A stretch of 64,000 nucleotides of DNA from Berberis thunbergii (taxonomy: Eukaryota; Streptophyta; Magnoliopsida; Ranunculales; Berberidaceae), in the NCBI GenBank assembly GCA_003290165.1, contig QNQO01006969.1:62001-126000 (forward strand). Reading direction: 5' to 3'. Numbering within the stretch: position 1 is the stretch's first letter; every line of letters begins with the position of its first letter. Position numbers and translations under genes: made by a program. Positions 53,770 to 63,383 of the stretch are shown here, piece by piece. The notes beneath the pieces are model-generated. The model saw only the letters and a program-made list of their open reading frames with translations, was not told the origin of the DNA and made no database searches.

Positions 53770-55319
53770 TACCCAATCCTGGGTGCTTAAGTCTAAGGTT
53801 TGGTGATCTGTCTTTGGCTATTCCCCACTGGTGAACTCGGCGATGAAGTTTGCTAGCGTCTGGGCTTTGAAGGCGGTTCTTGGAGCATAGTTTATGTCAA
53901 ATTGTCTGAGCTCTATCGACTATTTCACCATTATACTAGATAACTCTGGTTTATGCAGTACCGAGCATAGCGGATGCTTGGTCAGAACCGTTATAGAGTG
54001 AGCCTGAAATAGGGCCTCAGTATCCTAGAAGATATGACCAGTGCCAGAGCTAACTTTTCTAGGTCTGGGTAGTGTGCCTATGCTTCCACGAAGGTTTTGT
54101 TGGGGTAATACACTGGTCTTTGGACCCCCCAGTCGTCTCGTACGAGGTCTGAGCTGACAGCGTGCTTAGAAACAGACAAGTACAAGTAAAGTGTTTCCCC
54201 GGTCGCTCGTTTTGAGAGTAGCTCCAGACTCCCCAAGTATGCTTTCAGTCTTTGAAAGGCTTGTTCGCACCCCTCGTTCCCCGAAAACCATTTGTTTCCC
54301 CTTAGGATTTTAAAGAAATGAAGGCACTTGTCATATGATTTAGATATAAACCTGTTGAGTGTTGCTACCCTCCCAGTCGGGCTCTTAACGTCTTTGATGC
54401 TGGCAGGGGCTTTCATGTCGAGAAGGGCCTGAATCTGCTTTCTATCGATCTTGATCCCTCTTTTGTTTACTATATAGCCTAAGAATTTTCAAAACTCAAC
54501 TCTGAACATACACTTCTGTGGGTTGAACTTCATCTGGTATTCTTGAGTTGGTTGAACGCTGAAGTGAGGTATCATATTAGGTCAGGGCTGCGAAGACTCT
54601 TGACCAGCATATCGTCAATGTAGACCTCCATGTTCCTGCTGATTTGTTCTTTAAACATCTGATTCACCAATCGTTGATAGGTGGCACTTGCGTTCTTCAA
54701 GCCGAACGACATCACCTTATAACAATATATCCCAATTTAAGTTACGAAGGATGTGTTTTATTGATCCGGTGGGTGCATCAATATTTGATTGTAGCTTGAG
54801 TAGGCATCCATGAAGCTTAGTAAGCTATGTCCGAATGTGGCGTCCACGCTCTGATCAATGCGTGAGAGAGGAAGTTGTCGTTTGGGCAAGCTTTGTTTAG
54901 GTCCGTGTAGTCTACACACACCTTCCATCTCCCGTTTTTCTTTTTTACAAGAATGGTGTTCGCCAGCCAGTCTTAGTATCACTCCTTGATCATGTTCGCA
55001 TTGATTAAATGTTGCACATCCTCCTTTATGATCGCATTTCTCTCGGGCGCCACAAGCCTCTTCTTCTGCCGCACGATTTTCCTCACGGGTCCACTTCTAG
55101 GCGATGGGTGATTATTGACGAGTCCTGATTCCATTGTAGGTGCTTCGTGAATTGTTCCGCCAAGTCTTTGCTCAATCGGGAACCTATCTGGATAGCCCTG
55201 CTGTTGAGAGGGCTATCGAGGTAGATCGTGACGATTTCTTCCTCCGGATGGCTCACATTGGGCCTACCTCGAGAGATTACTAGAGCCTCGTCGTTTGGGA
55301 TAGGTTGTTCTTCCTCTGC
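53770..55319 (-). pseudogene. Gypsy reverse transcriptase and RNase H
   Basis: In minus order: a finger region with WKVCVDYTDLN-like content and SFMDAYSSYNQILMHPPDQ (54758-54982); VYIDDMLVKS with the YIDD catalytic box intact (54611-54622); then the connection and RNase H region with LNRFISKSYDKCLHFFKILR and GWFSG-like CEQAFQRLKAYL (54078-54416). Stops separate the pieces, so no active enzyme is made. Confidence 0.85.
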
Positions 55320-56427
55320 CTATTGGGTGGGATAAAGAGTCATCGGGCTAGCCGACAACTGAGAATCGACTGGTGGCAGTGTCGTCATGTACTGGCATTC
55401 CCTGGCTACTGCTTGGTTGTCTCTTAGTGTTCCGACCACTTGGTTTGTTGGATACTTGATGCACTTGTGTAGAGTGGAGAATGTCGCTCCCATTTGGTGT
55501 ATCCAGGGTCTCCCCAAAACTGCATTATATGCTGAAGGTGCGTCAATCATTATGAATACTTGAAACAAGATTTTTTGAGTTGGTTTTTCCCCTACTACTA
55601 CCATCAGTTGTATCTTTCTCACAAGGAAGCACTTTTCGCCGCTGAAATCGATCATCGAACGGTTATCGGGGCTCAATGCCTTTTCCTCTAGTTACATGTT
55701 GTGGAAAGTGTGGAGAAACAAGACGTTCAATGAGCTCCCCGTGTCCACCAAGGATCTCCTTACTTCCGAGCTTGCCAGTGAGATTGTTACTACCAGGGCA
55801 TCATTGTGCGGGAGTTGTATGCTCTGGAGGTCTTCTTTCGTAAACGCTAGAGGTACAGAGTGTTCGTGTTTTTGAGCATGCGATACTAGCTGTTCGCCGC
55901 GTATTTCTTGGATCCTCATACCTCGGAGGGTCTTTTTCCTAGACCTATTAGATAGTTCAGACTCGGAATAGGCTCCGTGTAGCACGAATATCTTGTTGAG
56001 TGATTTATCTCCAAGTCCGGATTTGGTCCTAGTTGCCCGCTCCTCTTCTAGGGTGATGTAGCTTTGCGCTTCCCTTGTCAAGTTTTCCATATTGGCCAGT
56101 GGGTCTAGAGTTAGGAAGTTATAGAACTTACCCTCCCCCAGATAGTTGATGAAAGCTAAAACGACCATCGTGTCGTTGATGAAGCGAGTTAGGTACGCCC
56201 TCAGTGTCTCGTTAGACTTTTGTTTTATCGATCTGAGTGTCTCTATTGTCAACAAAACTTGATGTATAAAAAATGATCTTGGATCTGATTCGGGGTCCGT
56301 CAAACACTGATGTTGTTTTGGGAGCGTTAGCTTGATGCCTATGCGTCAAGAGCGGTGAAGTGGCGCCAGGCTGAGCATCCGATGTTTGCCCTTGTTCTCC
56401 ACTGTTGTATGATTGGGTGGTCACCAT
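55320..56427 (-). pseudogene. Gypsy gag remnant and aspartic protease
   Basis: A minus frame, 56303-55692, encodes the end of a retrotransposon gag domain (LRAYLTRFINDTMVV, then Asn-rich helices) and, near its end, RRSLVDTGSSLNVLFL with the DTG protease site. The frame continues at 55676-55320 with the rest of the protease (VLGRPWIHQMGA). A short N-terminal piece starts at ATG 56427. Gag is much shorter than usual, so most of its centre is deleted. Confidence 0.75.
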
Positions 56428-56481
56428 CTCTTCATAGCCTGAGGATAGATGCTGCTAGTAAAAGGTTAGGAACTTTGTCGT

Positions 56482-56498
56482 CCCCACGGACGGCGCCA
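56482..56498 (-). promoter_or_regulatory. Primer binding site of the gypsy element
   Basis: On the minus strand TGGCGCCGTCCGTGGGG lies three bases inside the right LTR. The TGGCGCC start is the complement of a tRNA 3' end used by many Tat and Athila elements. Confidence 0.75.
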
Positions 56499-56501
56499 AA
56501 C

Positions 56502-56931
56502 TGATGCAGTCGTTTTTTGCTCCCTGCTTTGACCTTGACTTGTAAAGTCGCCGACCTGTACAAGGAACGCACGTGAGCCACATACCACCACTGTGGCAGC
56601 CGATTTTACTCCGATGCTAAAGTCGACAGAGATCTAAGGAAGGTGTAATGTTGTATATAAGGAATTTGTAGCGTGTCTTAGCTTAACAACCTCATCTTAT
56701 TTATAGTGCAGTAGTCTTGTTTCAACCAAGCCATCGATGACGTAGTTTAGGGAAGAAGATCTTCATTGAGATCCTTCTCTAATTAGGAGTTGTACTGTGG
56801 AGGGAAGTTTCCCAATTAGCCATGAGCTCCTAGATACACGGGAGGTAGTTTCCGTTCCGAGAGTATTTTATAGGTGGAAGTCTCAATTTGTGATACATAA
56901 TCTTGAATATGCTTCCTACTTCTAACACCCG
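56502..56931 (-). repeat. Right LTR (5' LTR), truncated
   Basis: It aligns with 38170-38600 from TGATGCAGTCG through gaatatgcttcct, then stops abruptly at about 56931. The outer 250 bases, including the element's true end, are lost. Confidence 0.85.
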
Positions 56932-56935
56932 CATT

Positions 56936-57249
56936 TTTCTAACTATATTAATTTATTTTATAGATAAATTATTTTATTTCCCTATTACTTTGATTAATGT
57001 ATTATTTTTCCTGCATTAAAGTTTTAATAAAATAGGGGGTTCGTTTATAAACTAATGTTATTTTTTTTGGGCTTGGGCTTTTTTATATTTTGGACTTGGG
57101 CCATTCTTTCATTAGGTTTCATATTGACTAGGCTTTTCTTTTTCCTTGCTAAAGTAGGAGAGAGAAATAAAATAACAATAATAAATAAGGTATGGCAATT
57201 GGCAGCCAATAACTTATTGCATTTTTACCATTTTTCTTAAAAACCCTAA
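56936..57249 (+). repeat. Tandem duplication unit A, copy 1
   Basis: The segment from ttactttgattaatgtatta to cttaaaaaccctaac matches 59987-60261 with small differences. In the second copy it continues directly into unit B (60262 on). In the first copy a LINE separates A from B. Confidence 0.85.
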
Positions 57250-57303
57250 CTTTTTTTTTTTTTGAAAGTGAGTCAGGGTTTTAAGGACCCCCAAACCTTT
57301 ATA

Positions 57304-57705
57304 TTAAGAAAAATCTTTGATGACCCAATTACAATCTTTCATTCGTTCACCCATTACATCATCAATGGAAGTTGAAACTTCCTTCAAATCCTCAATTTGC
57401 AATCTAAATATATCTAGCTCAATACTCTCCAAGTTGGGACGTAGACTAGCAAGATGGTTTGATACCGAAATGGTTCCTTTATGCACTTGCCATAATATGA
57501 CTATTTCGTACGCACCAATCAACCCTTGAATCATCCTCATGGTATCACTTATACCTAATGGATTGTTCAAGATGTAAGAAAAGTTGATGGAAAGAACCGG
57601 AGAGCACTGAATCCTAAACGTATATCCATTTAATGCTAGCTTCAACTTAGCATTCATACAATTATCCAATAAACAAGTGCATTCTATTTGAATAAACGTC
57701 ATCAA
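57304..57705 (-). CDS. Unknown ORF at the 3' end of the ORF1-only LINE
   Basis: An open 133-codon frame directly after ORF1 (ATG overlaps its end) encodes NNPLGISDTMRMIQGLIGAY and helical, Leu-rich content. I do not recognise it. It occupies the place where ORF2 is expected and may be a non-autonomous element's own 3' part or a captured host piece. Confidence 0.4.
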   Translation of the reverse strand: MMTFIQIECTCLLDNCMNAKLKLALNGYTFRIQCSPVLSINFSYILNNPLGISDTMRMIQGLIGAYEIVILWQVHKGTISVSNHLASLRPNLESIELDIFRLQIEDLKEVSTSIDDVMGERMKDCNWVIKDFS

Positions 57706-59697
57706 TTACCCGAATTTTGATTGTAAGGCTCCTCTTGTTGCAGCACTGCAAAGGAATTCCTCTTGTTGAGCATTGAGATTATTCTTGCTTGCGACTTGGG
57801 GTCCTTTGAAAGCCTTGTTCTAGGCTGTGTAGCATTACCTCCTTCATTATATAAGTTCTTCGTTGGTGCTACTGTCATCATTGGGCTTGTATGAGTGGTT
57901 TCACCCACTGATGAATGCCTAACCTTCTTTGGTGACAACACAAAACCTGGTATTGTCCTATCATCATTGAACTTCCCCACATTGGTATCCTTTTCATTAT
58001 CTGCTTCCTGCAAACTTTGGATTAAAGCAACCTGATATGAAGTCTCCTCAACCTGTTCATTTTCAGAACCACTATATTTGTTGTTTACATCTTCCTCTGC
58101 TTTATCATCATCTGCACCATAGTCACTATAACCTTCCATATTACCTTCTTCATCACTTGCACTTGTATGATTATTGCTTTGTTCAACAGCCTGTGATCCT
58201 GAGGTGGCAGTATGTTCAACAGTGGTTGGAACACGACCTGTTGCATTACTTCCTGCACCTACTTGATGATGCCTTGACCCTTGTATTGAGCTGATATTGT
58301 TCACAAGAACATTCATATCCGCTTTGGGCTTGAATGAGTGCCTACCCGCTGCAATAAGCCAACCATCATTACCTTTGGTTGCATCTTCTTGTTTACTCTT
58401 TGCTCTCCAAACTGGTGGTATAGTTTGTTGGGTTGGCTTTCTCTTTGTGCAATTGTTCTTATTATGCCCAAACCCAGTACAATCTGTGCATTTGGCTGGG
58501 ATCCATGAATACTAAACATCCACATTTATAAGCTTTCCATTGATAGCAACAGGGATAGTCTTTGAAAGCTGACTGTTGATATCTATTTCTACGCATACCC
58601 AAGCAAAAGATAATCTAGTTCTATTTTCCGTAGCCTTATTGAGCATAATGGGGGTGCCTATGAAGCTTGCAATCTTTTGAAGACCTTCAGGGTTCCATAA
58701 GAACAATGGAATCTTTTTCAATGTGACCCAAATAGGTATTGTATTCAAAACCGCGTTCTCCACTTGCAAATCTGAAGACCATGGTCGTAGAATGAACAAT
58801 CTACTTGCAATATGAATAGAACCAATTTCCAGGACTTTGCTACGGGTTGCATCATCATTGAACTTGAATAAGAATGTATGCTCTCCATGTATATTCATCT
58901 CAAAGCTGCTAGTTCCCCATGTACGGCTTAGGACCTCTTTTACATACCCAAATGCAAGTCGCTTACCAACGAATCTGCCCACAACCAGCTGCTCGCATTC
59001 TTCTATTCTTTTTTCGAAGTCAGCAACATTCACTTGAACAAACCTTTTTCCTTCAACCACTGTTGGTTGCTCATACTTGAGCTTTGTAAACCCAGTTGCT
59101 TTGTTTTGCTTGAGTACTGCTGCCCAGTTCATGCATTGCATAAACTTATTTTCCTGTCCAGGATTGGGGTTTTCACCTGTTGTTTCAGGAACAAGCTGTT
59201 CTGCGTCATTGGCTGCTTCGTCTATCTCATTTGCTTGACTCAACCCATCATCAGCACTGGTTTTACTGGTTGCCAACACGTTTAGCCCTTCTTCTTCTTC
59301 AAATGCATCGCTGCGCATAGGTCCTTGCAGGCCAAGATCAGTAAGGAGATCGAAAAACGCCTCCTGATTAGTTTTCTTCAACTCTACCAATGTTGTCCTC
59401 ACATCATATCGTTCTTCAACAGAGCAGTCAATCTTATTGGTTACAGCCTGCTTGAGACCTGATTCAGCAGCAGTTAGCGATGCAGATCTAGAGTTTAGAA
59501 CGTGTCCGAGCATCTGTTCTCCTTGTTCCTTAACGTAAGATTTGCAGTTTGGCCAATACCTCTTTAGGAATCATCTTCAATACCTCATCTTCTTCCAGGT
59601 TTGTAGAAGGCTGCGATTCAGATCCCCTCTTGTCTGTAAGTGTCTCTCCACCAATGGGGATGGTTGAAACACTGTCACTGTGAGTCGTATTCATCAT
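57702..59697 (-). pseudogene. LINE ORF1 (DUF4283, zinc knuckle), broken
   Basis: Start-like ATG at 59697 on minus, a frame change near 59525, then 333 codons (59513-58512), a stop, and a further frame to 57702. The part KFMQCMNWAAVLKQNK..FVQVNVADFEKR..CEQLVVGRFVGKR is the DUF4283-like RNA-binding domain of plant LINE ORF1 proteins. After the stop comes CTDCTGFGHNKNNC, a CX2CX4HX4C knuckle, and an acidic, Ser-rich tail. ORF1 proteins coat the element RNA. One stop separates the domain from the knuckle. Confidence 0.78.
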
Positions 59698-59849
59698 CCT
59701 TGTTCAATCATAACAAAAAACTTCATTGAAATCAGCAATAGTGCGTGAACAATGCATGAACAACAACTCGAATCTACTGTAGCAACAGTAGATCGAGGGA
59801 ACTGTAGATGAACAGTAGAATCGCTTCTCTTAAAAAAAAAATAAAAAAA

Positions 59850-60405
59850 AAAAATCTAACTTGTTAGTGGGTCTATTCATTTTGTGTGTGGCGGCTACAA
59901 AAAAAAATGGGAGAGGAGAGATTCCTTTTCTCTCATTTTCTATAATCATTGGACAAAAAAAAAAAAAACAAATAAAAAAGAATTCCTTATTACTTTGATT
60001 AATGTATTATTTTTACTGCATTAAAGTTTTAATAAAATAGGAGGTTCATTTATAAACTAATGTTATTTTTCTTTTGGGCTTGGGCTTTTTTATATTTTGG
60101 ACTTGGGCCATTCTTTCATTAGGTTTCATATTGACTAGGCTTTTCTTTTTTCTTGCTAAAATAAGAAAGAGAAATAAAATAATAATAAATAAATAAATAA
60201 GGTATGGCAATTGACAGCCAACAGTTTATTGCATTTTTACCATTTTTCTTAAAAACCTTAACTTGTTATTGAATCTATTCATTTTGTGTGTGGCGGCTAG
60301 AAAAAAAAAAGGCAGAGAAGAGATTCCTTTTCTCTCATCTTCTCTAATCATTAGACAAAAAAAATAACAAAAAAACAAAACAAATAAGAAGAGAAGAGAG
60401 AAGCC
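59850..60405 (+). repeat. Tandem duplication: B copy 1, then A and B copy 2
   Basis: Unit B (gttag.gggtctattcattttg..ttcctttctctc..ggacaaaaaaa) at 59850-59985 recurs at 60262-60400. Between them is A copy 2 (59987-60261). The original order is A-B-A-B, with the LINE between the first A and B. Confidence 0.85.
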
Positions 60406-60552
60406 ATGAGAAAGATGGGGGGATCAAAAGATAGAGGTTTACAACAAAGTCTATTCGTTCTTCTCTTGGCTTGCGTCTCGCCAATCTTCACAGCTGAATC
60501 CATTTACGAGTCTTCTCTCTTAACCCTTATGTTTGGTTTGTCAATATGCTGA
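60406..60552 (+). CDS. 48-codon ORF with signal peptide, DUF538-like start
   Basis: ATG at 60406, TGA at 60550-60552. The sequence has a hydrophobic segment (SLFVLLLACVSPIFTA) followed by ESIYESS, which resembles the signal peptide and first residues (ESIYE..) of plant DUF538 proteins. The following residues do not fit that family, so it would be a truncated or degraded first exon. The upstream tandem duplication (A-B) could be its duplicated promoter. Tentative. Confidence 0.35.
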   Translation: MRKMGGSKDRGLQQSLFVLLLACVSPIFTAESIYESSLLTLMFGLSIC

Positions 60553-61349
60553 AGCCAATCTCTAACTATATGTTTGCGGGGAATAATTTTGTATTTGTAG
60601 AAATCTTGATAGTTTTATTTCTTTGTCAGTGAGAATAAAATGTCTTCTTGTAGAAATACTTATTAGCAAATACTAATCTAAACCTAACACATTTATACAA
60701 ATACTTTATTAAATTGACACTTGACTAAATCTCAACATTGATATGGCAATTGTATTTTCCCAAAAGTCATGGGTTATATGGTACTACCCAATGGTTGTCA
60801 ACCATGACGCAATTAGGAAGAACAAATAAAACATCATTATCTCTTCTGTTATAAATTGGATATGAGTCATCAGCTTGAATAGTTTATCTTTCAAATGGTT
60901 TGGGAAATCTTGCAACTTCCATTTTCCATACAAAACATATCCACGACTAAGGTGTCAACATGGCTCATGTATCATATATTTAATCAACATAGTATACATC
61001 TCTGGTTCTGTGTTAGAATCGGGTGTATATGTGCTATACTTTTCCTAGAACTCCCATTGTCACACAAACTTTCTTCAGCCCTTTACATTTTGAGCGAAAG
61101 ATTTGTGTAAGTAAGGTCTGGTCTATCTGAGGATGTTTGATCTGGTAAAAGATTATTTGGATTTTGACCCAATTGGGATTGCATGTCATCGTAAGAAAAA
61201 TGTTTAGCTTTTCAAACTTTTATACCAATGTCGCTTGCGCATGTCACATGGGTTGCCAATATAGATGGAGGAAAAATAGTCATTGTTCCAACATTACCTA
61301 ATTTAAGTATAAATTTTTCTGCATAAATTATGTTTTAAATAAATTAATA
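60553..61349. other. AT-rich DNA without features
   Basis: No gene, repeat or RNA is recognised up to the CACTA-type MITE. Confidence 0.4.
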
Positions 61350-61657
61350 CACTACACCAAATTGACATTTTTGTAACAACTCAAAAAACAGTATCACTTT
61401 TGAAGTGTAACAATTTACTTAACAATTTTACACATTTTCACAAACAAAATGATACAATAATTGTATCACCATGAAGAGTATGGTTATAAAAGTGATACTA
61501 TTCATGGTGATCCAACTTATTGTATCATTTTTTTGTGTTACTGTTTTTCATTTTTAGACTAAATTTAGTTTTGACTTAAAATTGTTTGGTAGATTGTAAC
61601 ATCTCAAAAGTGATACTGTTTTTAGAGATGTTACAAAAGTGTCAATTTGGTGTAGTG
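61350..61657. mobile_element. CACTA-type MITE, copy 1
   Basis: The 308-bp element begins CACTACACCAAATTGACA and ends with the inverted match, flanked by the target duplication ATA (61347-61349, 61658-61660). Nearly the whole element is two inverted arms (cagtatcactttt..aaaagtgatactg; tgatacaataa..ttattgtatca) around a small centre. There is no coding capacity. Confidence 0.92.
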
Positions 61658-61712
61658 ATAATATAGTGTTAAAGTAATACATGCTTCACTTTCTTCTATA
61701 TTTGTACAGAAA

Positions 61713-61884
61713 TTCTAAATGGCCTGGGAAATCCAGCGAGGTTGACTGCCTGGAGGGCGCATTTACACTATTGCCCCTCCCTCTTTAACAACTTTTTAAA
61801 AAAGTATTTAAAAAGGAGGGGGCAAAAGTGTAATTTCACCCCCTCCCAGGCAGCAGCCTCGCTGGTTTCCCAGGCCAGCTAGAA
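61713..61884. mobile_element. Hairpin MITE, copy 2
   Basis: 172 bp with the same ends and internal plan as 19713-19884 (ttcta..ggcctggg..ccaggccagctagaa), with arms meeting at cttttta..taaaaag. The target duplication is not clear. Confidence 0.78.
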
Positions 61885-62049
61885 AAGCTCATATTTATAG
61901 CATCCTTGGTATAATATAACATTTTAAATTATCTCATATGTATCTCAATTGTTGGGTAGTGATCTTCGCCCAGTTATAGACTGCATACTGCTGAAGTAGT
62001 TGGCTAAAATGAATGAAGAAAAACTCATTGACACTAATAATTTGAAACA
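61885..62049. other. Short spacer
   Basis: No feature is seen between the hairpin MITE and the minus-strand coding remnant. Confidence 0.4.
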
Positions 62050-62287
62050 TTATAGACATCCTTCACCAATAAAGCTATCATCGTCTTCATACTCACCTTC
62101 AAACACAAGTGGAAAATTGTCAAAGGCCCATTCTCTTGTAATTGCTTTGGACTTATCTCACACTTTGTCATAGACTCTTCTTATAGCATATATAGCATTG
62201 AGAAGGTTGAATAACAAAGGGCATATAAATTTGGGTTTGGGCATAGGCTTAGGATAAACAACTTTTGACTTAGCCTTAGTGGGATGA
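62050..62287 (-). pseudogene. Unidentified coding remnant
   Basis: The minus strand reads AHPTKAKSKVVYPKPMPKPK, then LLFNLLNAIYAIRRVYDKV, a TGA, then AITREWAFDNFPLVFEGEYE and DDDSFIGEGCL with a stop at 62050-62052. One internal stop apart, codon use and composition look genuinely coding: a basic/Pro part, a helix and an acidic tail. I do not recognise the family. Confidence 0.4.
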
Positions 62288-62506
62288 GCGTAAAGCATAT
62301 ATATGGAACAATGTTTTCTCATTCTTGTGGTATGTATGTTATCTCACATGTATAAAAACTCCATGTCCGAGGTTTTCAACCTAATACTCTCATCATATAC
62401 TCAAGTAATAGTGTATTGACTCTCATCATTATATCTCACAGAGTTTGTTAAAATAGTCTACTGACAGTCTTCATTATATCTCGCAAAGGTTTTTAAAGCA
62501 CCACCA
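62288..62506. other. Short spacer
   Basis: A repeated phrase (ctcatcat.tatctcacagagttt / cttcattatatctcgcaaaggttt) is visible near 62420 and 62468. Otherwise nothing is recognised. Confidence 0.4.
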
Positions 62507-62805
62507 CACTACACCAAATTGGCACTTTTGTAACAACTCTCAAAACAGTATCACTTTTGAGATGTTGCAATTCACCAAACAATTTCAAGTCAAAACTAAA
62601 TTTAGCACAAAAAATGAACAACAGTAACACAAAAAAAAATGATACAATAAGTTGGATCACCATGAATAGTATCACTTTTATAACCAAACTCTTCATGGTG
62701 ATACAATTATTGTATCATTTTGTTTGTGAAAATGTGTAAAATTGTTACAATTCAAAAGTGATATTGTTTTGAGGGTTGTTACAAAAATGTCAATTTGGTG
62801 TAGTG
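62507..62805. mobile_element. CACTA-type MITE, copy 2
   Basis: 299 bp, same family as 61350-61657 but in the opposite orientation, with termini CACTACACCAAATTGGCA and the inverted match and target duplication CCA (62504-62506, 62806-62808). The two copies differ at scattered sites. Confidence 0.92.
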
Positions 62806-62808
62806 CCA

Positions 62809-63383
62809 ACAGTAACTATATAATCTAACATAGGGAACGTTCTTTAAAATATAAGACACAACAAATCCCATAAAGGCTTGCATGGCATTGAATTTTACGG
62901 GAAACTCTTGAAGAGTCCCTTATAACTGAAGAAAGCTTAAATGCCCACTTAAAATGCCTAAAAGTCGTAAGGGATATGGGATATAAATAAGGGACAAAAC
63001 TATGAACTAATGTAAATAAAACTAAAATTTCGAAAGACATTTCTTTGAACTGTTCAAGAGAACGGTGCCGATACTAGGTTTCAGCTAGTATAACGAGTAG
63101 TTCTAACAAGAATAGTTCTTAGAAAGTTTTTGATAAAAGAAAATAAGAAGATAAACAGAATGCATGTTTATATTAATTGAAAATAGAAATACAGAGGAAA
63201 GACTTGGGAGATAGAAACTTACAAGAATAAGAGCTAAGGATTACATGGGGAAAAAATCGAATGTCAAACAAAGAGAAATAAACTGGCTCTTATAGCCTTC
63301 AAGGAATACAATCGTTGAGAAGATAAGCTTCTCGTGACTAAGTGGAGAGTGGGTGAGATGTAGACATTTTGTCCTTTGTAAGC
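62809..63383 (-). promoter_or_regulatory. Inverted pararetrovirus leader, second copy
   Basis: On minus, 63383-62985 aligns with 21340-21696 joined to 31038-31100: aatgtctac.tctcacccactctccact, a TATA-like ctataagagcc, an AATT-rich stretch, accgttctcttga, then tttcgaaattttagttttattta. It runs straight through the site where element B is inserted at 21696/31038, so it is a natural empty-site control. Beyond 62985 it no longer matches. Confidence 0.75.

Larger units (their letters stand above)
38170..56931 (-). mobile_element. Ty3/gypsy retrotransposon, probably Tat lineage, interrupted
   Basis: On the minus strand the order is: LTR (right, truncated), primer site, short gag, protease, RT, RNase H, a second archaeal-type RNase H, integrase, a tandem-repeat zone, an opposite-strand ORF, a purine tract and an LTR (left). 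The extra RNase H, the opposite-strand ORF after integrase, the tandem repeats and the TGGCGCC primer site point to the Tat clade. The integrase is split by a CACTA element at 42791-52807. Stops and frameshifts throughout show it is inactive. The right LTR is cut at 56931, so target duplications cannot be tested. Confidence 0.82.
57250..59850 (-). mobile_element. LINE with ORF1 but no ORF2 (2.6 kb)
   Basis: It is inserted at the A/B junction of a tandem duplication; the uninterrupted junction at 60255-60270 is the empty site. Read on minus it starts near 59850, carries a gag-like ORF1 with DUF4283-type and zinc-knuckle parts, then a 133-codon ORF, and ends in an A-tail (T-run on plus, 57250-57262). 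No endonuclease or RT is present. The short repeated (c/t)ctaactt at both edges may be the target duplication. The same 3' tail recurs at 51184-51275. Confidence 0.8.

Noticed and set aside
58037..58294. His/Leu-rich 85-codon plus-strand ORF
   Set aside because: Antisense to LINE ORF1 and of low complexity; no support as a gene.
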